From: Metarhizium brunneum
Lineage: Eukaryota > Ascomycota > Sordariomycetes > Hypocreales > Clavicipitaceae
Reading direction: 5' to 3'
Length of the DNA stretch: 64,000 nucleotides
Assembly (NCBI RefSeq): GCF_013426205.1
Contig: NC_089424.1
Coordinates: 4,526,001 to 4,590,000, forward strand
Both the position numbers and the translations under genes were made by a program. Of this stretch, positions 44,420 through 54,240 are shown piece after piece (within the stretch, counting starts at the first letter, position 1; every line of letters starts with the position of its first letter). The notes below the pieces were generated by a model. It made no database searches and was not told the origin of the DNA. It was given only the letters and a program-made list of their open reading frames with translations.

Positions 44420-44620
44420 TTTTTATTAATAAAATAAATAAACTTAATATAATTTTTATTTATTATAATATTAATTATTATAACTTAAATTAATTAAAAA
44501 ATAAATTTAAATAAAAAAAGTTTTTAATATTAAATAAAAAGTTATAAATAAAGTTTATAATACTTAAAATAATAAAAATAATAATTTTATAAAGAAGCTT
44601 AGTTAGTATAAGTCTTATAA
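44420..44620 (+). repeat. RIPed repeat shared with 21076-21300
   Basis: Colinear with the other copy; its right edge at about 44,620 cuts the coding sequence that follows. Confidence 0.5.
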
Positions 44621-45338
44621 CGTGACATCTCTAGGCTCACACCGTCGGAAGACTTGCGCTTTTTAGGATTCTTCGGTGCTGATGCACCCTCTCTTCCCCC
44701 CGTGCGCGCCGCAGTACTGGCTTCTTGGTCGGAAGCCTTGCGCTTCTTGGTCTTGCCTGCCGATGCAACCATCCTGGGCCCTTTGCGCGCCGATTTTTTG
44801 GCTTTATCGTGTGGAGCAGGGCCGGTATTTGCTGGGTTAACGTCTGCTTCGACATCTATATTGCTTGCGGTGTGCGCATTGGTGTGTGCATTGGTGGTCT
44901 GCGTGCCTGCTGGGACCTCGTCGTCGGATCTCTCTGAGTCAGGAATCTCGTTTTGCCTTGTTCCAACTGGCGCTATGGCCGGCTGCCCAGCATTGTGCTC
45001 CTGTGGCTGCTTGTCGTCAACGAGATCAAGTTCACCATTCATGTCGCCAGCAGGTTGCGCCCGGAACGCAGCTTCGCCCGTGTCATCTTGAGAGTCATTT
45101 CCCCCCAGCTGAAATCGAACTCCTCTCGGTACTTCTGTTGTAGCCTGCGAAGAAGTATCCGAGTCATCGTCATCGGATGAATCATCGGAGAGATTGATTA
45201 TAAAGGTCTTCTGGTGCTGCTCGGCCTTGGAACTTGCAGGCTCATCATTCTGAGGGCCCGCGGTCCAGAGTCTGCAGTTTTTTTGCGAGTCAGTCTTTGG
45301 GAGGCGGAAGCTCCGTCGCGCGTGTTGGCTGGTGGCAT
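44599..45338 (-). pseudogene. Lys-rich nuclear-type protein, 3' end lost in the AT block, frame broken
   Basis: The 5' end is well formed: a TATA box (TGTATAAAAGGG, about 45425-45436) and ATG 45338 in good context (GACAATGCC), starting MPPANTRDGASASQRL. The frame changes between about 45,240 and 45,290, next to a run of seven T (45278-45284 on plus). It continues with an acidic Ser/Asp run (LSDDSSDDDDSDTSS) and ends in two basic NLS-like repeats (KTKKRKASD and NPKKRKSSD). The last residues run into the RIPed repeat near 44,620, so the C-terminus is missing. The composition suggests a nuclear, chromatin-associated protein; I do not recognise the family. Confidence 0.5.
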
Positions 45339-45424
45339 TGTCACGCTCGGTGTCGAGGGTCTGCTGGGTGTGGAAAGAAGGTGAAGGAGACAGGGTAACG
45401 AGCTGTGACGATGGGCAAACACGA

Positions 45425-45436
45425 CCCTTTTATACA
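45425..45436 (-). promoter_or_regulatory. TATA box of the truncated gene
   Basis: TGTATAAAAGGG on the minus strand, about 90 nt upstream of ATG 45338. Confidence 0.55.
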
Positions 45437-45499
45437 TTCTCTGGTCCTGTCTCTCACATGACAGGGCAGTGATAGCACGTGAGACGCGAGTTCTCAATA

Positions 45500-46177
45500 C
45501 TCATTTGTTGAACTGCAGCCGTCGCTTGCAGCCCGACCAAAATTTCGTGGCTTGACGGAGCCGACAGAGGGACTGCCTTCTGCGTTGGCAGGACGTAGGC
45601 TACATTGCCTCGCGGACAAGCCACAATCCTCGCTCGAGAGTCGTAATATGCCAGGGAGATGCTCCAGAATAGAGGCGCGCTCCAGGTGATCACTGTTCGG
45701 TCCCAAAAGTGAGCCACGAGTCTCATTCCTCTCGGCCTTCATTCCAACTTCAGCATGCCCTTCCACCATCCAACCCTAGCTGCGAAAGCCACAAGTTTGT
45801 CAGTTGCACCGCCAAACGACCCCGCCGCCGTCGAAATGTGTCTTTCGTGCTGGTGAGGGCATCGTCATCAGAAGCGACAAGGCCGAAGCACCCCATGAGA
45901 TGGCCGTGATTGAGTAGTAGTTAGAGATGTATGAGCTTGTGACGAGCTGTATTCGTTCCTTGATTTGGCGGGTGAACATGGGCCTATCCGCCGACCGCCT
46001 TGAGCTGTCACCTGACTAGGCTGCACAATTGCTCCTTTGTAGCAGGTATTTGGAATCTGGCATCGGGCCAGTTCGGGTAGCGTTTTCGTTTGCATTCGCC
46101 GTAGACGGGAATATACTCGAGAAAGGGGGGCAAGGGGGGGAAGGGGAGGCCGCTGGTCAATCCGCCGCAGTATGCGC
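45500..46177. other. Weakly coding stretch, not assigned
   Basis: Several overlapping minus-strand frames. One near 46030-46120 reads plausible protein (EYIPVYGECKRKRYPNW) but has no start or recognisable domain. A G-rich run lies at 46,120-46,150. Confidence 0.3.
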
Positions 46178-47425
46178 TTACTTCCAAGCACTGACAAAAG
46201 CATGAATAAGCTGCTTCATCCACTGTACCATGTGAGACGAATCAAAATAGGAAAAATTTGCCTCTACGTCAAGAGCAAAAGCGTCCGGTGCCTCGGCTGT
46301 CCGTGATTGAGGGCGACGACATCGTTTCTCGGGATGTAACATATCCGCTCGATGCCTCTTTTTCATTGCCTCTCGGGCGACTTCCTCGTCCTGCTGTATT
46401 TGAATAAGTTTCTTTTCGTGCTCCCTCTTCAGAGCTCTGCGCGTTTCTTCAAATTTTCTGTTTGCAACTTTCCTCTTTTTCCCTTTGAGACTTTTCGTGG
46501 CAGATATCTGTTGTTGATGCAAACTCACTCGCTGAGCTTTTCTCACTTTGCCAAATGCTTTTAATCTGGCCCCGAGTTTAGCCTCTAAATCGGCTCTTTC
46601 TCGTTTATGCTGCTGTGCTTTCGCGCACCGATTTGGATGCAGACCGCCAGCGGATGAGAAAACCTCCTGCACCGGTTTACACGTTCCAGGCTGGGATACA
46701 GACGGCGATAGCAGCGGCCCGAGTAGATGGCAAAGTGCCCAATTGGTTGTTGTCGCCGGATGGGGTAACTGTAGAGACTTCCTTCTTTTGGCTTTTCTCC
46801 AAGGCATGGCCGGAGGTCGTTCACCATATTCGTCGATCCAAGAGCAAACAGCGTCTTCCGGCCAAATTTGATACCTGAAATCAGAAGCCGCGGCGACATT
46901 CGGGTGGGCTATTTCAATTCTAGTAACAGCCCGATTCCCCAGCTCCCCAGTGATGATTGGCGCCTCGATGCATTGGAAACTGGTATTTCCATCGGGATGG
47001 AAGCGCTGGGGTGGAGGGTTAGACAGCACTGTCACGACCTCGCCCTGACTGATTCGCAAAGCAAAGAGCGCAGACGCGCCATGTATGTAATCGATCCATG
47101 CCGCGTGGCTTTTTTGCCTTTACGGACAGAGCTGATTTTTGGTATCCATGTATGCTCCCATGGCAGTAGTCAATGTCTGCAAGTCATGAGCATCTGCCCA
47201 CTTCTGTGCCGCTTCGCGGGTCATTCCTGTCCACAGCACTTGTTTATCCGGGACGCACGATTTCTGCAGTTGAACCGCTATCGAGGCTATTTCCGCAGAA
47301 GAAAGATTGCCGTTGATGAACTGCAGAAGGGTATCCGGGCATTGATTCATCGAGTCGCAGATGAGAGAAATAGAGTCCGTTGGGGGAGCAGTTTTCCTGC
47401 TCTTTTTCTTCTGTTGCAGTGTCAT
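46178..47425 (-). pseudogene. Unknown fungal family, full length but for one stop codon
   Basis: Two open pieces lie in the same frame: 47120-47425 (starting MTLQQKKKSRK at a true ATG) and 46178-47116. Only TAA at 47117-47119 separates them, giving 415 codons in total. The segment after the stop (WIDYIHGASALFALRISQGE, then VVTVLS) and a later one (FRYQIWPEDAVCSWIDEYGE) recall a multicopy fungal family of unknown role that I remember from accessory regions. The C-terminal half is a basic coiled-coil type (RALKREHEKKLIQIQQDEE). CAA to TAA, a CpA-context C-to-T change, explains the stop. An intron there is less likely because the frame is conserved through it and no branch site is seen. Confidence 0.6.
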
Positions 47426-47622
47426 AGTGATGTAGACAGAGTCATTGCATGTTAGCTGTCACGATATGAGGCCAGTGTTCTGCCTACGAGGCTCCATGAA
47501 AACAAGTAGGAGAGGCACAGTTTACACTAACCCTGATGCGGTCAGCACTCTGTACTGGAATGCGTATACGCAGTCGCGCACGTCATAAATTATTGGCTCA
47601 AAGAAATTCAGCCAAAGATCCT

Positions 47623-48007
47623 TCACAGTAGGTCAGTTCCAGTAGAGGAGGCTATGACATAAATGAAAAGTAAGATCGCCATCTTAGACGACTGAAAGTT
47701 TCGGTTAGTGCGTAGCTCGCGAACGCCCAAGAGCACAAAGGCCGACCAGATTGTGAACCCTATGCTCGCGGAAGCATACATGATTCTGCAAATTAATAAT
47801 TCTGAGCATTTTGTGGGGAGATTCCACCCGATGAGCAGAGAGCCAGTAAGCCAAAAAATTGTCGAAACTGCATAAAGAAGTAAGCAAAGTAAAGGTTTAT
47901 ATGCTTCTCGATAGATGTTGGTTGATATAATGCTGTATGCGCATACGAGCAAGGACCAGATGCTAGCGACGAAAATGAAAATCCATCGATTGTCAGCTTC
48001 GTTCACA
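47623..48007 (-). pseudogene. MARVEL-like membrane protein, 5' end missing
   Basis: The minus strand gives about 127 residues with three or four hydrophobic segments: WIFIFVASIWSLLVCAYSII, LLCLLLYAVSTIFWLTGSLL and SASIGFTIWSAFVLLGV. Spacing and the conserved-looking FxxFxxxWSLLVxxY pattern fit the later helices of fungal MARVEL proteins. The first helix and start codon are absent. At the upstream edge there is an acceptor-like ACTAATCAGAAATAG, so this is an internal or last exon. The sequence beyond is LINE DNA. The gene was probably interrupted there. Confidence 0.5.
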
Positions 48008-48019
48008 ACTATTTCTGAT

Positions 48020-48932
48020 TAGTATTCCGTAATGCGATATTGTGCGAAAGAGCCAAAAGGATATCTTACTCCAAGCGAGAGAACAATTTGGACAGCGACT
48101 AAAAGAAGGAACGAGGTGCAGTCACACCTACCTGTGCCACACGCCCCGTTTCCAGTCATGAAATCAACACTGTTGCATAACGAACAGAGGAAGCTTAGAG
48201 GCGAACGAAGCATACCTGAAGGAGTCGGACGATTCTCCAAGACAATTGACACGGCCCTACCGGGGGACCACACTCAAAAAATTTACGAAGAGCATTCATG
48301 GAAGGAGCGATCAACGCTTGCTCAACTACGGACGGACTTTGCAAGGTTGAACGGATACCTCCACCGTATCAAGGCAGTGTCCTCCGGGCAATGCGCGTGC
48401 GGGGAGGCGAGAGAAACGGTGGAGCATTTTCTTTTACAGTGTCCACAGTGGGATGAACAGCGGAGAGTGTTTCGCGAAGACGCAAGTACAAAACGGGATG
48501 ACCTGTCCTTCCGATTGGGAGGCAAATCAACAACAGACAGACCGAACTGGAAACCAAATCTGGGAGCAGTTCGAGCGACGATACAGTTTACACTGGCAAC
48601 GGGACGGTTCGACTATTGACAAACAAATAGCCAAGATAAGCTGTCAACGTACCACGGAACCGCAGTCACGATGAAATTGACTAGCGACGCTTCGGTCGCT
48701 GTAGATAGGACTCCGAACACTTGAGGAATAGCCCTCAAGCTAGCTAGTCATCGATAATAAACAAAGTGAATGCGGCTGGGTGGAGGCGAAAGACGAAGCA
48801 AGGCGACCAAGAGGATGACAAGGATAGAAACGAAAGGTACATCGGGAAAAAAGCAATCATGTATCTAAGCATAGCTAGTGAGCCCTATTGGCCGGAGGCC
48901 ACCCGGGCGTAATAAATCATGAACGAATGAAT
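48020..48932 (+). mobile_element. 5'-truncated Tad-type LINE (3' end of ORF2 plus 3' UTR)
   Basis: An open frame from about 48032 to 48619 holds the end of a non-LTR retrotransposon ORF2. It has a post-RNase-H segment with SKTIDTALPGDHTQKIYEE, ILAQLRT-like LAQLRTDFARLNGYLHRI, and the C-terminal zinc motif C-x-C-G then H-FLLQ-C-P-x-W (CACGEARETVEHFLLQCPQW). RT and RNase H cores are missing. A 3' region follows and probably ends near 48932 (AATAAATCATGAACGAATGA). 5' truncation is typical of LINE insertion. The boundaries are approximate and no clear target duplication was found. Confidence 0.65.
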
Positions 48933-49604
48933 ATGCATAAAGCATCTGTACCTCCGCAATTGAATGCTTCATTTATGGCAGCAGCTTCTTGGAGGATTTC
49001 CACGTAAGTTGATGAACTTGACTTGATAAAGCGCCGACTGGCTACGGGCTACGCCGTTTGCAGGCACGAAAGCTACTCCGCACTACACCTAACAACGCTG
49101 GAAACGGCAAGTGACACTCTCGACAATCCGACGAGGGGTGGCAGAGCCAATATGTATAGTAGTATCTTATATATATTACTTGTTTATAATAGCCCTCTAC
49201 TAGTGTAGGCCCAATTAGAATTTCTAGAGCAAAGGTTCAAATTTGACCTCAAAAATCCAATTAAACCAAGTAGATCAGAGCAAAGGTACGCAACATTAGA
49301 TGGTCGGTCTTATCCTATCGCTCATGCCTCGCCTCACTATAGCTAAGAAAGCCAATCAATTTCGCTTTGTTAGCGCCTCGGAAACATGCGATTTCCCTCA
49401 ATTACTGTCAATAATGAGGGAAGTTATCTTGGGGGTATCACTAGCTGAGTCAGCCAGTGGCGGGCGTCACGCCTGCCAAGTCGCCAACACTGTCGTACGG
49501 ATTGTTTCCTGCGCTTACGTGGCCATCTACCAATTTCCTTCATCTCGTCGCCGTGCTGCATCTCGGCTCTTGCACGCACGCGGGATGATGACCACTATCT
49601 TGGA
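48933..49604. other. Intergenic stretch
   Basis: No supported gene. A short minus-strand stretch near 48950-49040 reads coding-like (SSTYVEILQEAAAINEAFN), but has no start codon. Confidence 0.3.
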
Positions 49605-51044
49605 TTACGGCACGGCCGATCCGCAACGCAGCACCCAAAAGTCCGAGAGCACCAAGCACGGCGTGCACGCTAAGATTTGCTCCAGGCCGAGGTCCCGCAC
49701 CCTGCCCTCGAGGTAGGTCATGGCCGCCGCAATCAGGTCCCACCGCGGCGGCTGGAACATGAGCAGGTTCGTATGACTCCAGCACGTCTGGACCTTTTCG
49801 AAACGATCTTCCCTGCCCTCATTGTCAAAATGGTGTAGGTACGGTGTTCCATCGAGAAGCTTCAGCGCCTGGTTAATCCCCTCCCGGTCCTCAGGCACGA
49901 AACTCGCGCCCGTCTGCAGCAGCTCGAGCCATACTGGCGGCTTGGAGTGATAGATGAGCTCCTCGTTCCCGTCCTCATCAATCTCCATGATGGTGTAGCT
50001 CGACATGTGCGCCATGTATAGCGAGGCAATGGCACTTGCTTCTGTCTCGTTGGTGGCTATGGCGAGACCAAAGGCGCCCTCTCGGATGAATCGTCGTGCA
50101 ACGGCCACGTCTGATTCCTCAAGGTCTTGGTTGTTGAGCGTACGGGCACGAGCCCACTCGCCCAGCAGGATGAGGCCTGCGTTGGCGTCGACCATGCCCT
50201 CTATGGTCTTGCTATATTTGTCACAGAGTGCTAACACATCCCTCTTTATCTTGACATCTATGGGGGGACCCTCCTCCTCCACCTTTTTGCATAGGTCGGA
50301 AATCTGGTTTAGGCCATCAATGGCCTGCTGCTGCTTCTTTATCTCAAGAGACTCGTCTTGGTGGCGCTTGCATAGATCGTCAATGACGTCGGGGTGTTTA
50401 GGGCTGTTAGCCCGGAAAAGACAGATGAGCCGTAGCTTAAGCTCGTTACCGTCGATTTCGGGGACGTGCTTTCCACCAATGGCCTCCTGAAGACCCTTTA
50501 TTGCCTCGTCAAACCATCCGACGGCTGTGCCAATCGGGTTGTCCCAGTTCTTAACCGCTTCCAGGATTTCATGCGCATGAGGTGAAAGGATCGAAAAAGC
50601 CACCATGACCCCGCCCTGCCCGATGAGGCGGAGCTTCGGGAACCTGGACGCTCGTGTGGTCACCCTCGTGCCGGCGGAGCACTTTATGCCGCTGCGTTTC
50701 TGCGCTACGCATGACTTGCGCCTCTCATATATACGCCCTTGCTTCTTACGAGGGCCAAGAGGGTGGCCCGGCGTACCAGGCACACCGTTAGGCTTGGGGG
50801 GACGGGGCCGGTTTAGTTCGGGTAGGCCGCCAGGTAGGTTGGCCGACGGAGCGCTGATGTGCCCGCTGGGAGGATGAATGGCGCCCGCCAGGCCCCAGCT
50901 CCGCATCCCCTTCTTAACCAGCTCGTAAAGCTCGCGAGCTTGTTCTGAACCAGCCGGTGGGGGACTCCGAACTTGCAGGGCAGCAGTCGGACTGGCAAAG
51001 TTTATCCCAGCTAGGGCCAGCAAAGCAAGCGAAATAATCTTCAT
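49605..51044 (-). CDS. Secreted 479-aa protein, family uncertain
   Basis: Start chosen at ATG 51042-51044, which opens a signal peptide (MKIISLALLALAGINFASPT); the nine upstream codons start from TTG. After a Pro/Gly-rich region (about 60-105) and a basic stretch come mostly helical segments, for example NWDNPIGTAVGWFDEAIKGL, LKLRLICLFRANSPKH, and AIASLYMAHMSSYTIMEIDE near 320-340. The C-terminal half faintly recalls the helical part of fungal heat-labile-enterotoxin-like secreted proteins, but no ADP-ribosyltransferase motifs are seen in the N-terminal half, so I assign no activity. It is a single exon with an intact frame. Sixty-six nucleotides of its 3' end recur inverted at 52329-52394. 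Confidence 0.55.
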   Translation of the reverse strand: MKIISLALLALAGINFASPTAALQVRSPPPAGSEQARELYELVKKGMRSWGLAGAIHPPSGHISAPSANLPGGLPELNRPRPPKPNGVPGTPGHPLGPRKKQGRIYERRKSCVAQKRSGIKCSAGTRVTTRASRFPKLRLIGQGGVMVAFSILSPHAHEILEAVKNWDNPIGTAVGWFDEAIKGLQEAIGGKHVPEIDGNELKLRLICLFRANSPKHPDVIDDLCKRHQDESLEIKKQQQAIDGLNQISDLCKKVEEEGPPIDVKIKRDVLALCDKYSKTIEGMVDANAGLILLGEWARARTLNNQDLEESDVAVARRFIREGAFGLAIATNETEASAIASLYMAHMSSYTIMEIDEDGNEELIYHSKPPVWLELLQTGASFVPEDREGINQALKLLDGTPYLHHFDNEGREDRFEKVQTCWSHTNLLMFQPPRWDLIAAAMTYLEGRVRDLGLEQILACTPCLVLSDFWVLRCGSAVP

Positions 51045-51309
51045 GTTAGGGGAGTAATGGGCGATCTCCAATGTAGCCGAGTCTTGTCGGTATGGGCGAG
51101 AAAAGATTCTGAAAAAGGGGGGGAAAATATAAAAGAAAATAAAAGAAGACTATTTCGTTGAAGTGCCAAATGATAAGGTTTACCATTAGCTCTATATATA
51201 CTTTTTAAGACTATATTACGTCCGATAGAAGCCGAGAGGATGCTATACTAATGATTTCTATTTAGGCAGGCAGTCAAAATCACAAATTTATTTGTAGTGT
51301 ATTTCACTA

Positions 51310-51740
51310 ACGTGAATGCATAACGAGTCGCGCAGCATAACAAGCCGCGCACGTTAAAATCGCATAAAAAGGACACGTTTTTACCCCCTTATAAAAACAG
51401 CTAAATTTGACTAGAATAAAATAAAAATTTAGGAGAATATATCTTATATAATTTTAAATACACTACTCAATTTTTATGTATTACCTACAAACCACATATA
51501 AAGAAGTCACTAAAATTCTAATTCGCACTGTACAGATGCTCTAGTCTCGAAATACTTCTATGTATACATGGCCTAAAAAGTCGGTATCACTCTGATATTC
51601 TGTTAAAAAACTAGAGTATATATTAATAGCTATTTTTATTTATTTTTCGTGGTTTTTATAAGAGGGTTAAAGCGTGCTATTTATACGGGATTTTAAAGTG
51701 CGCGGCTTATTATGCTACGCGACTTGTTATGCATTCACGT
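51310..51740. mobile_element. TA-flanked miniature inverted-repeat element (431 bp)
   Basis: Ends ACGTGAATGC...GCATTCACGT with imperfect terminal inverted repeats of about 90 bp, flanked by TA on both sides (51308-51309 and 51741-51742). Each terminal repeat contains CATAACRAGYCGCGC-like words twice. There is no open frame, so this is a non-autonomous Tc1/mariner-superfamily type element (MITE). Confidence 0.75.
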
Positions 51741-51742
51741 TA

Positions 51743-52223
51743 GGCATATTAATAACGTGGTATAAGCTAGCCTAAAGCTCACAACTATATTATAGGCAGA
51801 TATATAAGCTAGGTATAGAGTAGTAACCTTACTGATTTCTATTATCGTAAGATTATCAGCATTTCTCCTTTTAAAAAGAATAGAATGCTCTCAGTCATGA
51901 CCACCTTTTCGTATTCAGTAGAGCTCCCTATGAACTCCAAGTATCAAGGTCGGGCGTTGAGCAAAAAACTCTTGTGCAAGTAGCATCACTTTATTAGATA
52001 CAATATCGCCACTTTTTCGGTATTACTCGTCGCAATGTTAAGCCGAAAATTGCGGGTTTGCTCTTGAATCGTTAATCTCTGTAGGTTGAAGCTCAATCGT
52101 TTAGTGGCGCGCACCTTTTGGCAGCTACTTGCCGGGGTTACCCATCTTACCCAGTAACTCTTATGAACTGTCGAACCTCAAACATTCAGCCATCGCGGAC
52201 CGCGCTCGTGCTAAGATTGTCTA
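51743..52223. other. Intergenic stretch
   Basis: No gene recognised. Confidence 0.3.
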
Positions 52224-52294
52224 CTCGTGCCACGCCCCCACTCTTTTGGTTCCGTCTTCGCCTGCACCCTCAAAGAGTGGGGGCGTGGCACGAG
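52224..52294. mobile_element. 71-bp palindromic TA-flanked element
   Basis: Perfect 23-bp terminal inverted repeats (52224-52246 and 52272-52294, starting CTCGTGCCACGCCCCCACTC) around a 25-nt centre, with TA on both sides. The left end and centre match the RIPed element end at 15039, so this is an internal-deletion derivative of that TA-inserting transposon. Confidence 0.75.
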
Positions 52295-52328
52295 TATCTG
52301 AATATACCCTGCTGCACTTGCTTCCCAA

Positions 52329-52394
52329 GCAGGGTGCGGGACCTCGGCCTGGAGCAAATCTTAGCGTGCACGCCGTGCTTGGTGCTCTCGGACT
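52329..52394 (+). repeat. Inverted 66-bp duplicate of the 3' end of the 49605-51044 gene
   Basis: Matches 49640-49705 in reverse complement and encodes RVRDLGLEQILACTPCLVL on the plus strand. A 24-bp word from the gene's upstream edge (51064-51087) also recurs at 52505-52528. Confidence 0.8.
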
Positions 52395-52529
52395 GCCTTG
52401 CAACTTGCTGTTATAACAGCATATCAGCGTATCCAAGGTGACTCCTCCTACCTTGAATTAATTAACCGCCATCTCGACACACATGTCAGGTTTCTTTTTC
52501 ATGTATCTCCAATGTAGCCGAGTCTTGTA

Positions 52530-54240
52530 GGTATCTAGAAGCCGGTCACTTTCAGGAAACACTGAAACAAGACAGGAAAACCTCAAAAAAGAAAAAAAAA
52601 TCTTGGCGCGCCGCCGTATCCCTTGCCTGTGCTTTCGCCCAGTTTTTCGCCTCAGCCGTGGCGAGCTTGGCGTTTCGGTCCGCCACGCTGAAGCGGTCTC
52701 AACTAGTAAACAACCAAACCGTCCACACAGGCGGGGCGCTTTTGACAGGCTCATGTTGACCAAAAGCGAAACGAAAGGGTTCCAAAGACTTCTTTTGGCC
52801 AGTGAAAGGCAACCAGAGAGGCGGCAAAATATAAGGCAGCGGTATACAGCATGGACAGCCGATCAGTACGTTGTTTGTAGACATGAAGCAAAGCTGGGCA
52901 GCCGCAAAAGGTTCTGTGTGGGCTGGTGAGCAACTTCAAAAGAGCGAGCTTTTAGCAGCCAAGGAATTTGGGGGGGCAAGGGTATTTCGAAGAAACGGGA
53001 TTACCACCAAATTTGTGGTTGCAGCGGCAGCCTTCCTCTTCGCTGCCAACTGCAGCCGTACAGCTTCTTCCCGCCATTTGCTCGACCACCAGGATCCAGT
53101 CATGGCTCAGGTAGTCCATGGGAGTCAAATTGGGATGGCTTCTCAGAAGCAAGAATTTGGCACAAGACTTTTCTTTTACAAACTGCATTACGCGATACTG
53201 CAGCTGTTGGCGAATAAGACATATCCATGGCGCTGGCGCTGCTTGTCGTTGAGGTACCTTGCTGAGGTGGAGACCGCCGGGCGACCGCGGTTTTTGGCGG
53301 TAGTTGTTTGCCGCTCTTAGGTTTTTTCGGTATGCCCTTTCCCCCCTGGACCCTTCAAAACCGACCTTCTGCGGCAACGCAACGAGCATTTCTCGTACTG
53401 CCAGTGATATGTCTTCAAAATTGATATTATAATACACTCGTATTAATACAATGCCTTTTTCTTTCTGAGCACTAAGCGCGGTTAATAATACTGTACCGCT
53501 ATAGCACCTGACCCAGTTGTTTATGTATATGCAAGGGATGCTGATATCTAGCTAGTGGTTGGGGCTAGAGCCGATTGCGGCTTCCGATCGAACGATTCGC
53601 AGCAGTTGGTGTGCCACTGTCAAGGCACGCTGAAGATCTTTGACCCTTCGACGGCTGGGCCGGAGTGGCAGGCCACGCTTTGGTGACTGGCCACCCTCTT
53701 CTTGTACCAATTAAGAGACTTCAATCGCATTAAAAAAAGTATTTCAAGTGTGTGAAAGACGTGTTTTAATGTATCAAATTGATAGTATCCAGCTTTTCAT
53801 AACCAAGCTAGTTGCCTGAACAATAATTAATAATAAGCGATAACTCTAGGCCGTCGAACACATCGATCCAGGATAGGGCCATAATACTGACGAGTACTGT
53901 AATTAAACCTTATTCCTATAGACTATAGCAACCCTGTTCCCATGAAATATAGATCTTTCTTATAGTCTATAGCCAGATTGTCTATCCATGCGTTAGCCGC
54001 GCTATTCAGACCAAGTTTACTTTCGTGTATAGCCCACGAGGTGTCTATGGTGTGTTTTTAGGCCAATTCTCATTCATCGAGATATTTTAGCACAAGTATA
54101 TAAACCAATAATACTTCCATCTGTTACAACGACGTAGTAGACTTGTTGCTTTGCTCGGTGTCTATCTGAAAAGCCCGTCTTACTTAAGCAGTCTTACGTC
54201 TTTTCACTGTCTAATTCTCTCACTGCCTAGAAAGGTAAAG
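52530..54240. other. Stretch with unassigned open frames
   Basis: The longest frames (52871-53320 + and 52952-53437 -) overlap on opposite strands and show no recognisable motif; neither can be supported as a gene. The last 100 nt contain the leader of the gene at 54241. Confidence 0.35.

Larger units (their letters stand above)
39240..44619. repeat. AT-only block, RIP-degraded repeats
   Basis: Continuation of the RIP landscape right of the tandem element. Contains a 300-bp-period repeat at 39690-40177, a copy of the dispersed family at 41885-42835 and a repeat shared with 21076-21300. No usable open frame. Confidence 0.85.

Noticed and set aside
47060..47119. An intron covering the TAA of the 46178-47425 gene
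   Set aside because: A GTAAAG start exists, but no branch site, and the frame and protein-like sequence continue straight through.
52871..53437. 149-aa (+) and 161-aa (-) overlapping frames
   Set aside because: Opposite-strand overlap, no domain, no signal peptide or intron logic; coding cannot be supported.
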